Shown in pieces: positions 1-8,032 of a stretch of DNA of 64,000 nt. The position numbers were made by a program, and so were the translations under genes. Where the stretch lies: assembly GCA_029941315.1 (NCBI GenBank), contig JAPYQE010000003.1, forward strand, positions 1 through 64,000, read 5' to 3'. The stretch is from GCA-2724215 sp015660315. Lineage in GTDB: Bacteria; Latescibacterota; UBA2968; UBA8231. Every line of letters starts with the position of its first letter. Positions within the stretch are counted from its first letter, which is position 1. The notes beneath the pieces were generated by a model. It was not told the DNA's origin and searched no databases. It worked only from the letters and a program-made list of their open reading frames with translations.

Positions 1-88
1 TGTGGGAATCGAACCCACCCAGCGTTACTCTCGCAACACCACTACGGTTTTGAAGACCGCGGCAGCCACCAGGCACGCATCCGCTCCC
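1..88 (-). tRNA. selC: tRNA-Sec (anticodon UCA), 3' end cut by window edge
   Basis: On the minus strand an anticodon loop CTTCAAA (positions 49-55) carries TCA at 51-53, which reads UGA as selenocysteine. A 7-bp variable arm (GTGTTGC paired with GTAACGC around a GAGA loop), an extended D stem with one bulged base, and a normal T arm (GTGGG-TTCGATT-CCCAC) match the unusual shape of bacterial tRNA-Sec. The 3' acceptor strand runs off the left edge, so the acceptor length and exact 5' end (about 88) cannot be checked. Its presence implies that the organism makes selenoproteins. No selA, selB or selD lies in this window. Confidence 0.85.
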
Positions 89-119
89 GCTTAAACTCTT
101 TTATTCGCTTAAAGAAACG

Positions 120-492
120 CTATGCTCTCTCAGCCATGCATTTGAAGGCATCGCGACCCGTCTCGCCAGCGGCAACACTTAAAATCAATCGTTCTTGCTC
201 ATCCATCGGCGCTTCTATATCCATGCCATTAAGTTTTAGAAAGATCACCATCACAGCATGGCCAATGCGCTTATTTCCATCAATAAAAGGATGATTGCTA
301 ATAAGAGAGAAACCCAGGGCGGCCGCCTTGTCGATCAGAGTCGGGTATAGATCTTGACCGCCAAAAGACATTGAGGGTTGCGCTAAGGCAGAGTCTAAAG
401 CCCCTTTATCGCGCAGTCCAGCCGCCCCCCCAAGATGCAGCGACAATATTTTCGTGTAGACGAAGTAGCTGTGCCAGGCTAGGGCACTGCAT
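120..492 (-). CDS. doc: Doc/Fic-family toxin, reading frame interrupted at a G7 tract
   Basis: This is the toxin of a type II toxin-antitoxin pair. Doc enzymes phosphorylate EF-Tu. The Fic-type motif HPFIDGNKRIG with the catalytic His is present, followed by a typical alpha-helical C-terminus. The intact frame opens only at a TTG (446) and lacks the usual N-terminus. In the neighbouring frame an ATG at 492, overlapping the antitoxin stop (TGATG), encodes a typical Doc start including LLRLHENIVAASWG. It then stops after 28 codons. Removing one G from the seven-G run (C7 at 425-431 on the plus strand) joins both parts into one normal Doc of about 123 residues. The break may be a sequencing error, a slippage or phase-variation site, or an inactivating mutation. 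Confidence 0.75.
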
Positions 493-692
493 CAGGCCAG
501 TCTTTTATAGAGCTCAGTATACTGATCCAGCACTTCCGCAGAAACGCTGTCAAAGCACTCGTCCGAGGGCACAGAAAGGCAACTAGAGACCATGCTGCTA
601 ATCAGCGCTTCCGGCGGCATCCCCATCTGCTCGGCCTGCGCCTTTAGCCGTTGTGCGTCTTCATCGCTTAGTTGTATTTGTAATTGTACCAT
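492..692 (-). CDS. Ribbon-helix-helix type antitoxin of the doc pair
   Basis: A 66-residue protein whose first 40 residues (starting MVQLQIQLSDEDAQRLKAQA) have the strand-then-two-helices pattern of ribbon-helix-helix DNA-binding proteins. The acidic C-terminal half would be the toxin-binding tail. It lies directly upstream of doc and the stop and start codons overlap, so the two are probably translationally coupled. By analogy with known pairs it should neutralise the toxin and repress its own promoter. The assignment rests on position and sequence pattern. Confidence 0.65.
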   Translation of the reverse strand: MVQLQIQLSDEDAQRLKAQAEQMGMPPEALISSMVSSCLSVPSDECFDSVSAEVLDQYTELYKRLA

Positions 693-760
693 ACCAGGAA
701 TATAAAATAGCCGCGCAACAGTGCCAATACGATCGGCGCTACTTTCCCTTGCGCCTCCGC

Positions 761-1711
761 CTACTCGCCCCTCGCCTCCGCCGCCTTCGCCCTTCGCTCC
801 GCCGCCTTCGCCCTTCGCTCGGCCCGCTCCGCCGCCTTGCGCGCGAAGACCTCCTCGTCGCTCGGCAGCTTCCGCTCGGCGAGCTTCGGATACTCCAGCG
901 GCAAATCCCAGCGCAGTGTGCGCAACGGCTCGTCGCCCAAGCCCTCGATATGCAGCTCGAAGTACTCGTCATCGTGCGCCACGATCGGCGTCTTCTTGTC
1001 GTCCTTGCGATTGGGAAAGAACACGCGATAGTAGTCTTTGCCGTCGAGCACTTCGCCTTCGGGCCGGTCGCTCTCGTAGGGATAAGAATTGAACAGGCCG
1101 CTGGCTTTAAAACGCTCGCCGCGCTGATTAACCAGGAAGGTCCGGTCACCGATATCGGCGATCGCCGGTTTCAGCTGCGACTCTTCGCTCGACAGGTAGA
1201 CGATAAAGACCAAGCGGTTGTAGAGGGTCAAGCCCCAGCGCTCGTTGTAGGTATTGCGCAGGATGGGGAATTTGCGGTCGTAGATAGAATCGACGAGCTG
1301 GCGCACGTACTGGCTGCGCCAATTGTCGAATTTCTGTTTTTCAAGCGGGTTTCGAGCGTCAAAGGAGGGGTTTACATAGACCAGATACTGAAAGTAGAGG
1401 CTATTGATATCGGTGCCGTCTTCGGCTGGATAGGTGCCGTCGACGTAGGAGTAGACTGTTCGCTTGATGCGGTACTCGAGCTGCTCTTGGCCCAAGTCCT
1501 CACGCTCGGCGCGCGCGTAGGCGCTGGCGATTTCGTAGGCGAAGGTGCGCAGCGTCGCCTGTACCAAGACGCCGTCGGAACCGCGGTGACTGCTATTGAC
1601 GGCACGCCAGACCTGTTGCTCGGCTTGTGCATAAGGGCCTTGTGACGAACCCGAGTCGCAGCCGGCAACCGTCCAACTGATCCAGAGGAGAAACAGCGCC
1701 CTACCTAGCAT
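761..1711 (-). CDS. Putative lipoprotein with Ala/Arg-rich repeat tail
   Basis: A 316-residue protein with an N-terminal hydrophobic stretch ending in a lipobox (VAGC, Cys18), so probably an outer-membrane or periplasmic lipoprotein. The body (about 25-280) is rich in Tyr, Asp and Arg and looks soluble and folded, but I do not recognise the family. The last 35 residues are a charged helix made of RRAKAAE-type repeats, encoded by a 21-bp tandem repeat. It is the last gene of the minus-strand run after rplI, separated from it by a stem-loop. Function unknown. Confidence 0.7.
   Translation of the reverse strand: MLGRALFLLWISWTVAGCDSGSSQGPYAQAEQQVWRAVNSSHRGSDGVLVQATLRTFAYEIASAYARAEREDLGQEQLEYRIKRTVYSYVDGTYPAEDGTDINSLYFQYLVYVNPSFDARNPLEKQKFDNWRSQYVRQLVDSIYDRKFPILRNTYNERWGLTLYNRLVFIVYLSSEESQLKPAIADIGDRTFLVNQRGERFKASGLFNSYPYESDRPEGEVLDGKDYYRVFFPNRKDDKKTPIVAHDDEYFELHIEGLGDEPLRTLRWDLPLEYPKLAERKLPSDEEVFARKAAERAERRAKAAERRAKAAEARGE
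781..822. repeat. Two tandem copies of a 21-bp unit
   Basis: Two 21-bp copies, 20 of 21 bases identical, with a degenerate third copy downstream. They encode the RRAKAAE heptads at the end of the lipoprotein at 761-1711. Repeat number could vary between strains without breaking the frame. Confidence 0.8.
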
Positions 1712-1742
1712 GGGAGGCCTCTAGCTTTTAGGAGGGTGGAAC

Positions 1743-1766
1743 GGGGGCTATCGTCAGATAGCCCCC
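1743..1766. terminator. Strong stem-loop between rplI and the lipoprotein gene
   Basis: A perfect 10-bp stem (GGGGGCTATC / GATAGCCCCC) with a GTCA loop lies just downstream of rplI on the minus strand. No T-run follows in either direction, so it may be an RNA-stabilising or processing hairpin and not a true intrinsic terminator. Confidence 0.5.
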
Positions 1767-1777
1767 CCAATGTCCCG

Positions 1778-2221
1778 TTACTCTTTGACGACCCAGAGCT
1801 TGACCGTCGCCGTGACGTCCGGATGCAGGCGCACTTCGATATTGTAGACGCCCAACTCGCGGATGCCGTCTTCGAGGTGGATGGCGCGGCGGTCGATCTG
1901 ATAGCCCTTCTCCTCGAGCAACTCGGCAATATTCTGCACGGTGACCGAACCGAAGAGGCGGTCCTCCTCGCCAACTTTGACCTGCGCGGTGAGCGAATCA
2001 GTTTCCAGCTTCTTGGCGATGACTTCGGCGGCACGACGCCCGCGCTCGGTGACAGCCTCGTGCTGTTTGCGCCGAGATTCGAACTGAGCCATGTTAGCAT
2101 CGCTGGCGATCAGCGCCTCGTTGCGGGGAATCAAGAAGTTTCGGCCGAACCCATCCTTTACCTCTACGACCTCGCCGGCCGAACCCAGACTCTCAATATC
2201 TTTAATCAGAATTACTTTCAC
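1778..2221 (-). CDS. rplI: 50S ribosomal protein L9
   Basis: A 147-residue protein with the L9 signature at its N-terminus: MKVILIKDIESLGSAGEVVE, then the GFGRNFLIP element. A long central helix and a C-terminal RNA-binding domain follow. L9 binds domain V of 23S rRNA and helps keep the reading frame. Length is normal. It follows the DUF2232-like gene and rpsF in the same direction, which is the common rpsF...rplI arrangement except that rpsR and ssb are missing. Confidence 0.97.
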   Translation of the reverse strand: MKVILIKDIESLGSAGEVVEVKDGFGRNFLIPRNEALIASDANMAQFESRRKQHEAVTERGRRAAEVIAKKLETDSLTAQVKVGEEDRLFGSVTVQNIAELLEEKGYQIDRRAIHLEDGIRELGVYNIEVRLHPDVTATVKLWVVKE

Positions 2222-2265
2222 GCCTTATCCTCCACTCAATAAGAAACTGCGATATCGTTTTGTGC

Positions 2266-3081
2266 TTACGCTTCTTCTTCTTCGCTCGACGCCGGTCGCA
2301 ACCGACGCCAGTCGAACCAAGTGTCCAATAGCCCCAGCCCCGCCAGGAGCAGAAAAGCCAGACCCGCTACGAGGAGCAGCCCCAAATAAAAGGACAACTC
2401 GACCAAGAGCGGCACCCCCTTGCGCTGGGCGAAAAAACGCAGCACCGCCAATCCCTGGGCCCCGTAAAGGACCCCCGTCACCACCATAAGATTGAGCGCC
2501 AAATCGGCCATCAGTCCGCTGCCGAAAAGACCCAGACCCAACGCTGCGATTAAGACCCAAATCAACTCATCCCAAGGCCGCCACAAAGGCAAGGGCACCG
2601 GGGCGGGCAACTCCAGCTCAAACCGCGGGGCCATCGTCTGGCTTAACCGATACGCCAAGACAAAGGTCAATAGCAGAGTCAACAACTCGATAGACGGCTG
2701 CACCCGCAAGACCGCATCGACCATCGCGTGCAAAGCCTGACCACCGTCTTCAAGATCCAGGCCCAGCGCCTGAAACTGCTCTAACACGGTGGTGGTCCGC
2801 TCTGCGCGGTGTACCGGGTCGCGTGCCTGCACCAGTTGCCAGAGGCTGAATCCCACCGCCGGTGTGCAGGCCATGGCCAAGACGCGGCCGTAGCTTTCTT
2901 TCTGCTCCATCCTCAGCACGGCAATCAAACCCATAATGGGGGCCAGCCCAAAAGCCGGACCCAGCAAAAACGCTGCGCCCAAACAGAGCAAACCGACCAA
3001 GGGCAACGCACCACGCGAGCCATATCGCAAGCCCATTAGAAGCGAAAAGGACATCAGCGCTATGCCCAGCAGAATCAGCAT
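2266..3081 (-). CDS. DUF2232/YybS-like integral membrane protein
   Basis: About 271 residues, almost entirely hydrophobic helices (roughly seven or eight membrane segments), with a soluble stretch around residues 85-120 and an acidic C-terminal end (SSEEEEA). The open frame extends upstream through rpsF. I chose the ATG at 3081, 13 bases after the rpsF stop, because the residues before it read as an antisense shadow. DUF2232 proteins are commonly encoded between rpsF/rpsR and rplI. Their function is unknown; a transport or cell-envelope role has been proposed. The family call rests on topology and context. Confidence 0.7.
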   Translation of the reverse strand: MLILLGIALMSFSLLMGLRYGSRGALPLVGLLCLGAAFLLGPAFGLAPIMGLIAVLRMEQKESYGRVLAMACTPAVGFSLWQLVQARDPVHRAERTTTVLEQFQALGLDLEDGGQALHAMVDAVLRVQPSIELLTLLLTFVLAYRLSQTMAPRFELELPAPVPLPLWRPWDELIWVLIAALGLGLFGSGLMADLALNLMVVTGVLYGAQGLAVLRFFAQRKGVPLLVELSFYLGLLLVAGLAFLLLAGLGLLDTWFDWRRLRPASSEEEEA

Positions 3082-3094
3082 CGGCGCATGCCTA

Positions 3095-3613
3095 TCAGGA
3101 GTCTTTAGACTCCCCGACAGCGGCGGCGGCTGGTGCTTCGGCCGCCTCGCTCTTAGCGGGTGCTTCTCTCGGCGGACGATCATCTCTGTCCCTGGATCCG
3201 CGGTCGTCGCGGTCGCGACGGGGACCGCCGCGATCCCGATCTCTGGGCCCGCGGGCGGGTCGGGCGAAGGCTTCTTCGAGGAAGTTATCGGCGACCAGCT
3301 GGGGCACGTGAATAAAATCACCATCGACGCCTGTGAGCAGATAGCGCAGCACGCCATCATCGAGTTTAATCGTCTGCTCTAACGCGTCAATCACCGTCGG
3401 CTCGGCGGTAAACTGGAAAATCACATAATAACCCTGACGGCGATTTTTCAGACTGGTCGAGGTATAGGCCAAGCGCCGCAGCCCCCAATTATCGGTCTGG
3501 GTGATTTCACCGCCGTTCTCTTTTATATAGGTCTCTTGTTTTTCGATGGCTTGTTCGTATTGCCCCTCGCCGACCTGGGGATCCAGGATGCATACGAGTT
3601 CGTAGTTCTTCAT
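3095..3613 (-). CDS. rpsF: 30S ribosomal protein S6 with extended charged tail
   Basis: Residues 1-95 form a normal S6 domain (start MKNYELVCILDPQVGEGQYE, with the RRLAY element that binds S18 and rRNA). Residues 110-172 are an added tail rich in Arg, Asp, Gly and Pro, ending in an Ala/Glu-rich stretch. At 172 residues it is far longer than the usual 95-130. The tail is probably disordered and could contact RNA. The S6 partner S18 (rpsR) is not encoded nearby. Confidence 0.95.
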   Translation of the reverse strand: MKNYELVCILDPQVGEGQYEQAIEKQETYIKENGGEITQTDNWGLRRLAYTSTSLKNRRQGYYVIFQFTAEPTVIDALEQTIKLDDGVLRYLLTGVDGDFIHVPQLVADNFLEEAFARPARGPRDRDRGGPRRDRDDRGSRDRDDRPPREAPAKSEAAEAPAAAAVGESKDS

Positions 3614-3652
3614 TAGAATACGCTTTCTCGGTTATAGCCTGAGGGTTATCCC

Positions 3653-5692
3653 TCAGACGAAAAGCGGTGCCAGGACGAGAGAAATCACCGACATCAGCTT
3701 AATTAATATGTTCAAAGACGGACCCGACGTATCCTTGAATGGGTCGCCAACTGTATCGCCGACGACGGCGGCTTTATGGGGATCGGAGCCCTTGCCCCCC
3801 AGATTGCCCTCTTCAATATACTTCTTGGCGTTGTCCCAGGCCCCACCGCTATTGGCCATCATCAACGCCAGCAATACACCACTGACCGTCGCTCCGACCA
3901 GCATGCCGCCCAGTGCCACGGGGCCAAGAAGGAAACCGACGACGACCGGCGCTAAGACCGCCAACAGACCCGGCAGAATCATCTCGCGCAAGGCAGCGGT
4001 CGTGCTAATATCCACGCAGCGTTTGGTATCGGGTTTGGCGGTGCCCTCCATCAGACCGGGAATTTCGCGAAACTGGCGGCGCACCTCTTCGACCATCTCG
4101 AAGGCGGCCTTGCCGACCGAGCGCATGGTGATCGAGGCGGCCAAGTAGGGAATCATCGCGCCGATAAACAGCCCGACGACGACGATCGGCTCCGTCACGT
4201 CAATGACGATCTTCGCACCGGTCTTGGCCCCGATTGCAGAAGTGTATGCCGAGAATAGCGCCAAGGCCGTCAGTGCGGCCGAACCAATGGCAAAACCCTT
4301 GCCCATGGCGGCGGTGGTATTGCCGAGTGAGTCCAGGCCATCAGTGATCTTACGCGTTTCTTCGCCCAGGCCCGCCATTTCGGTGATGCCACCGGCGTTG
4401 TCGGCGATGGGACCATAGGCGTCAACTGACATGGTGATCCCCACCGTCGCCAGCATGCCGACGGCGGCGATGCCGATGCCGTAGAGCCCCGCGAAGTGGA
4501 AGGCCAAACCAATCGCGATAACAATCCCTATCGTCGGCAGCGCGACGCTCTCCATGCCGACGGCCAAGCCGGAGATGATATTGGTCGCCGAACCGGTCTT
4601 GGAAGCCTCGGCGATATCGCGAACGGGCTTGCCGCCGGTATAGTATTCGGTTATGAGACCGATCGCGATGCCGGCCAAGCAACCCGCGCACAGCGCCCAA
4701 ACCGGCTGATTGGAAAGACCGAGCTGCCCGGCGACCCACCAGGACCCGGCCAACATTAAGGCAGCGGAGACAAAGGTCGAATAGCGTAAGGCAGCACCCG
4801 GATCGGCATTCTGCATGACGCGCACCGTCAACACTCCGAAGAGCGACGCCACCAGACCGATCGTAATGACGATCAGCGGAAAACTCATCGAGGCGAGTTT
4901 GGCGCTCGTCGGGTCGGAAATGCCAGGAGCAAGTATATTGAGCATGGAGACGGACGCCGTAGCAGCAATGGCGATGGTGGCGATGACCGAGCCAACATAG
5001 GACTCGAAGATATCGGCACCCATCCCGGCAACATCGCCAACATTGTCGCCGACATTGTCGGCGATGCTAGCAGGGTTGCGCGGGTCGTCTTCGGGAATGC
5101 CGGCTTCTACTTTGCCCACCAAGTCGGCGCCGACATCGGCGGCCTTGGTGAAGATGCCGCCGCCGACGCGCGCGAAGAGCGCGATCGAAGAGGCGCCCAT
5201 AGCAAAACCATTAATCGTCGACGCCTGGCTCACATCGTGCCAGACCCCAAAGGCCATCGCCAATGACCCGACGCCGAAGAGCCCCAGGCCCGCGACGGCC
5301 AACCCCATAACCGCACCACCCGAAAACGCCATGTTCAGCGCCCGACCTTGGCCGTGTTCGCTGGCGGCTTGCGCGGTGCGCACATTGGCGTGGGTGGCGG
5401 CGTTCATGCCGGTATAACCGGCGAGGATCGAACATATAGACCCGGCCAGAAAGGCATAGGCCGTATTGGCGCCAATAAAAAGAAAGAGCAAAGCGAAGAC
5501 AATGACGATAAAACCGGCGAGGATGGTATACTCGCGCTTGAGAAAGGTCATCGCCCCTTCGTGGATTGCTTCGGCGATCTCCACCATCTCCGGAGTACCC
5601 GCCGGAGCTTTCTTTATATAAGAGTACAGCAAGAGCGAGCAGAGCAATCCGCCCAACCCTATAAATGGCGCTATTGTTGTCCACGTTTCCAT
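3653..5692 (-). CDS. hppA: Membrane-bound K+-dependent ion-pumping pyrophosphatase
   Basis: A 679-residue protein with about 16 membrane helices. It hydrolyses pyrophosphate and pumps H+ or Na+ across the inner membrane. The pyrophosphate/Mg-binding blocks are clear: DVGADLVGKVEAGIPEDDPR and NVGDNVGDVAGMGAD near residues 190-230, and GSDPHKAAVVGDTVGDPFKD near the C-terminus. The GNTTAA element, with Ala where K+-independent enzymes have Lys, marks the K+-dependent class. That class contains both Na+ and H+ pumps, and I cannot tell which this is. Confidence 0.96.
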   Translation of the reverse strand: METWTTIAPFIGLGGLLCSLLLYSYIKKAPAGTPEMVEIAEAIHEGAMTFLKREYTILAGFIVIVFALLFLFIGANTAYAFLAGSICSILAGYTGMNAATHANVRTAQAASEHGQGRALNMAFSGGAVMGLAVAGLGLFGVGSLAMAFGVWHDVSQASTINGFAMGASSIALFARVGGGIFTKAADVGADLVGKVEAGIPEDDPRNPASIADNVGDNVGDVAGMGADIFESYVGSVIATIAIAATASVSMLNILAPGISDPTSAKLASMSFPLIVITIGLVASLFGVLTVRVMQNADPGAALRYSTFVSAALMLAGSWWVAGQLGLSNQPVWALCAGCLAGIAIGLITEYYTGGKPVRDIAEASKTGSATNIISGLAVGMESVALPTIGIVIAIGLAFHFAGLYGIGIAAVGMLATVGITMSVDAYGPIADNAGGITEMAGLGEETRKITDGLDSLGNTTAAMGKGFAIGSAALTALALFSAYTSAIGAKTGAKIVIDVTEPIVVVGLFIGAMIPYLAASITMRSVGKAAFEMVEEVRRQFREIPGLMEGTAKPDTKRCVDISTTAALREMILPGLLAVLAPVVVGFLLGPVALGGMLVGATVSGVLLALMMANSGGAWDNAKKYIEEGNLGGKGSDPHKAAVVGDTVGDPFKDTSGPSLNILIKLMSVISLVLAPLFV

Positions 5693-5720
5693 ATAAAATA
5701 GTTACCCTCCCACGGGAACG

Positions 5721-6281
5721 TCAGGATCCGTTAAAACTGTTCATTGCGGCCTCAACCCCTTCGGCATAATACTTTTCGAGCGCATTTTCACAGCATCCGA
5801 GCAAGTCTTCTACCTCATCTTCCGGGGAAAACGAGTCCAGCACATAATCGATAATCCCTCCGCCTTCGGGTGGGGAACCGATCCCCATACGCAACCGCGG
5901 CACGTCTTGAGTGTTGAGCTCTTCAAGCACCGAGGCCAGGCCATTGTGCCCGCCATCCGAACCCCCACGGCGAAAACGAAAACGCCCGAAGTCCAACAGA
6001 AAATCGTCGAAAACAACCAGTACGTCTTGCGGGTTTGTCTGCCACTGGGCACAAAGAGCAGCCACTGTCTTACCGCTGCTGTTCATAAAGGTCTGAGGCT
6101 TGACCAACATCACCTCCTGACCGCCCAACTCGACTGCGGCGACTTCGGCAACAGCGTCTTCCCGGTGCTGCCAATCAACACCGCGCCGGGCCGCCAAGTG
6201 ATCTACCGCCATAAAGCCTATATTGTGCCGGGTCGACGTATAGCGCGCACCGGGATTGCCCAACCCTAGGGCGATCCGCAA
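5721..6281 (-). CDS. pth: Peptidyl-tRNA hydrolase
   Basis: A 186-residue enzyme that frees tRNA from prematurely released peptidyl-tRNA. It starts MRIALGLGNPGARYTSTRHN, which contains the conserved Asn9 and the catalytic His19. The acidic VFDDFLL element and the GGSDGGHNGL substrate-binding loop follow. Length is normal. It lies 2 bases downstream of rplY; L25 and Pth genes are neighbours in many bacteria. Confidence 0.96.
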   Translation of the reverse strand: MRIALGLGNPGARYTSTRHNIGFMAVDHLAARRGVDWQHREDAVAEVAAVELGGQEVMLVKPQTFMNSSGKTVAALCAQWQTNPQDVLVVFDDFLLDFGRFRFRRGGSDGGHNGLASVLEELNTQDVPRLRMGIGSPPEGGGIIDYVLDSFSPEDEVEDLLGCCENALEKYYAEGVEAAMNSFNGS

Positions 6282-6283
6282 GG

Positions 6284-6982
6284 TTACTCTTCTTCGCCCT
6301 CGCCACCAGCATCTGCGGCTTCTTCTTCGCCCTCGCCACCAGCATCTGCGGCTTCCTCCTCCTCGTCCCCATCTTCGTCCTCAACGATCAGACGCGGCGC
6401 CAATACATTGACGATCGTGCGCACCACTTCGCTGGTGATGCGTGGCTCTTGCTCCACTAAGTCACTCACGTGCAAGCTGTCGCCAATCAGCAGCGAAGTG
6501 ATATCGATCTCCACGGCGGAGGGCATCTCGGAGACGACGCATTCCATTTCTATCGCGGTCAAAGTCTGTTGCAAAGACCCGCCTTCGGTGCGCACGCCCT
6601 CGGGGACGCCAACGGTTACGATCGGCACATTGGCGCGCAATGTTTCGGTCGGGTCGATGCGCAAAAGATCCAAGTGCATCACATTACCACTCACCTTGTG
6701 GTATTGGATATCGCGGATCAGGGCCTTCTCGGACTCCTTGCTAGACTCCTCATGTTCGATAAGGATAATCGCATTCTGACCGCCCTTGCTCAGAATGAGT
6801 TCCAAGCTATGAGCATCGGTCTTGAAGGATTCGGCATCCTGCTTGTGACCGTAGATGACTCCGGGCAGCTGACCGTGCAAGCGACGCATCTGGCCTACGG
6901 GCCCCTTGCCCTGCTCCTCGCGGGACGCGACCTTGAGCGAAACCTGCTGGCGCGCGTGGATCTTCAGCGGTACTTGCGGCAT
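6284..6982 (-). CDS. rplY: 50S ribosomal protein L25 (general stress protein CTC form)
   Basis: A 232-residue long-form L25 that binds 5S rRNA. Residues 1-95 are the L25 domain (GQLPGVIYGHKQDAESF and following). Residues 100-190 are the CTC beta domain (MHLDLLRIDPTETLRANVP, then ITSLLIGDSLHVSDL). The last 40 residues are an acidic, Gly/Glu/Ala-rich tail built from two identical 11-residue units (EEEAADAGGEG). It precedes pth, with which it is probably co-transcribed. Confidence 0.94.
   Translation of the reverse strand: MPQVPLKIHARQQVSLKVASREEQGKGPVGQMRRLHGQLPGVIYGHKQDAESFKTDAHSLELILSKGGQNAIILIEHEESSKESEKALIRDIQYHKVSGNVMHLDLLRIDPTETLRANVPIVTVGVPEGVRTEGGSLQQTLTAIEMECVVSEMPSAVEIDITSLLIGDSLHVSDLVEQEPRITSEVVRTIVNVLAPRLIVEDEDGDEEEEAADAGGEGEEEAADAGGEGEEE
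6288..6353. repeat. Two perfect tandem copies of a 33-bp unit in rplY
   Basis: Two identical 33-bp copies encode the repeated EEEAADAGGEG tail of L25. The length is a multiple of three, so gain or loss of a copy would keep the frame. Confidence 0.85.
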
Positions 6983-7013
6983 TGGAACATCTCCTCGATA
7001 AACTAATTTTAAT

Positions 7014-7088
7014 TGGCAGCCCGGCGAGGACTCGAACCTCGATAAGCGGACCCAAAATCCGCTGTCCTACCAATTGAACGACCGGGCT
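7014..7088 (-). tRNA. tRNA-Gln (anticodon UUG)
   Basis: The minus strand gives a complete cloverleaf: a 7-bp acceptor stem AGCCCGG/CCGGGCT, anticodon stem GCGGA/TCCGC with loop TTTTGGG (anticodon TTG), a T arm with GGTTCGAGTCC, discriminator G, and an encoded CCA (7014-7016). It lies between ispE and rplY on the same strand. Confidence 0.96.
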
Positions 7089-7112
7089 ACCTAAATTTCT
7101 CGATTACTTAAG

Positions 7113-7973
7113 CTATATTGACCGGCACAAAAAAGACCGGTAACCTTGCCCTTGCAGCGCTTGTTGCGCCTGAGAGGCGGTCGTCCGGTCGTCGAAGATA
7201 CCGTAAACGGTGGAGCCACTGCCCGACATCGACGTGGCGCGAGCACCGGCTCGGTCCAGTTGAGAACGAAGTTCTGCGACGATGGGATAGGCGCGTTCTA
7301 CCACGGGCATGAAGTCGTTCTCCAGCACTTCAAAAAGCCTATCGTGATCAACGCACCCGCCGCTCAAGGAAGAAGTAAATCTAAGATAGGGTGTATCGTC
7401 TGTCAAGACAGGTCGCAGTTGACCATAAGCCCACGCCGTACCCACCTCAACTTCCGGATAGGCCAAGACATAAAAGACCGCGCCGGCCCAGCCCAATGGT
7501 TCGAGGATCTCACCCCGACCCCGCATTAACGCGGTGCCTCCTACTACTAGAAAGGGGATATCCGAGCCTAGTTCAGCAGCGATCGTGTCGAGCTCTGTGC
7601 GATCTAATGGCTCTCCATAAAAGCGATTGAGCGCTCTCAGCGTCGCCGCCGCATCGGCGCTTCCCCCCCCTAGGCCTGCTCCCATAGGGATGTGTTTTTC
7701 CAAGTGGATGCGAAAATGCCGGATAGGATGGTCCAATCGGGCGCGAAATGAATCGACGGCGCGACGCACTAGGTTATCGGGACCCGTCGACAAGTCTGCG
7801 ATATTACAGGTCAGTTGATCAGAGGGTGCTGGTTCAAAATACAATATATCGGCTAGATCGACGCATTGAGCAATGCTGACAATATCGTGATAACCGTCAC
7901 TACGACGACCCAAGATTTTGAGTCCCAAGTTTATTTTCCCATACGCTTTCTCCGCCAGCGGGCCCTCTGTCAT
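7113..7973 (-). CDS. ispE: 4-diphosphocytidyl-2-C-methyl-D-erythritol kinase
   Basis: A 286-residue GHMP-family kinase of the MEP isoprenoid pathway; it phosphorylates CDP-ME at the 2-hydroxyl. The substrate-binding start YGKINLGLKILGRRSDGYHD and the ATP-binding loop PMGAGLGGGSADAAATL (about 95-110) are clear, as is the C-terminal GHMP element SMSGSGSTVYGIF. Length is normal. It is divergent from the TPR gene. Confidence 0.96.
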   Translation of the reverse strand: MTEGPLAEKAYGKINLGLKILGRRSDGYHDIVSIAQCVDLADILYFEPAPSDQLTCNIADLSTGPDNLVRRAVDSFRARLDHPIRHFRIHLEKHIPMGAGLGGGSADAAATLRALNRFYGEPLDRTELDTIAAELGSDIPFLVVGGTALMRGRGEILEPLGWAGAVFYVLAYPEVEVGTAWAYGQLRPVLTDDTPYLRFTSSLSGGCVDHDRLFEVLENDFMPVVERAYPIVAELRSQLDRAGARATSMSGSGSTVYGIFDDRTTASQAQQALQGQGYRSFLCRSI

Positions 7974-7982
7974 TGGCGTACC

Positions 7983-8011
7983 TTGACCTTATTTCGTTAA
8001 TATTCTACTAT
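7983..8011 (+). promoter_or_regulatory. Sigma70-type promoter for the TPR operon
   Basis: TTGACC (7983-7988), a 17-bp spacer and TACTAT (8006-8011) lie 22 bases upstream of the ATG at 8033. If used, they exclude the upstream start at 7973 and support the start at 8033. Confidence 0.5.
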
Positions 8012-8032
8012 AAAACGATAAGAAGTGACATA

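Noticed and set aside
653..1645. Long plus-strand open frame of 330 codons opposite the lipoprotein gene
   Set aside because: It is antisense to a frame with a signal peptide and natural composition; its own translation is rich in Arg and Leu with no motif.
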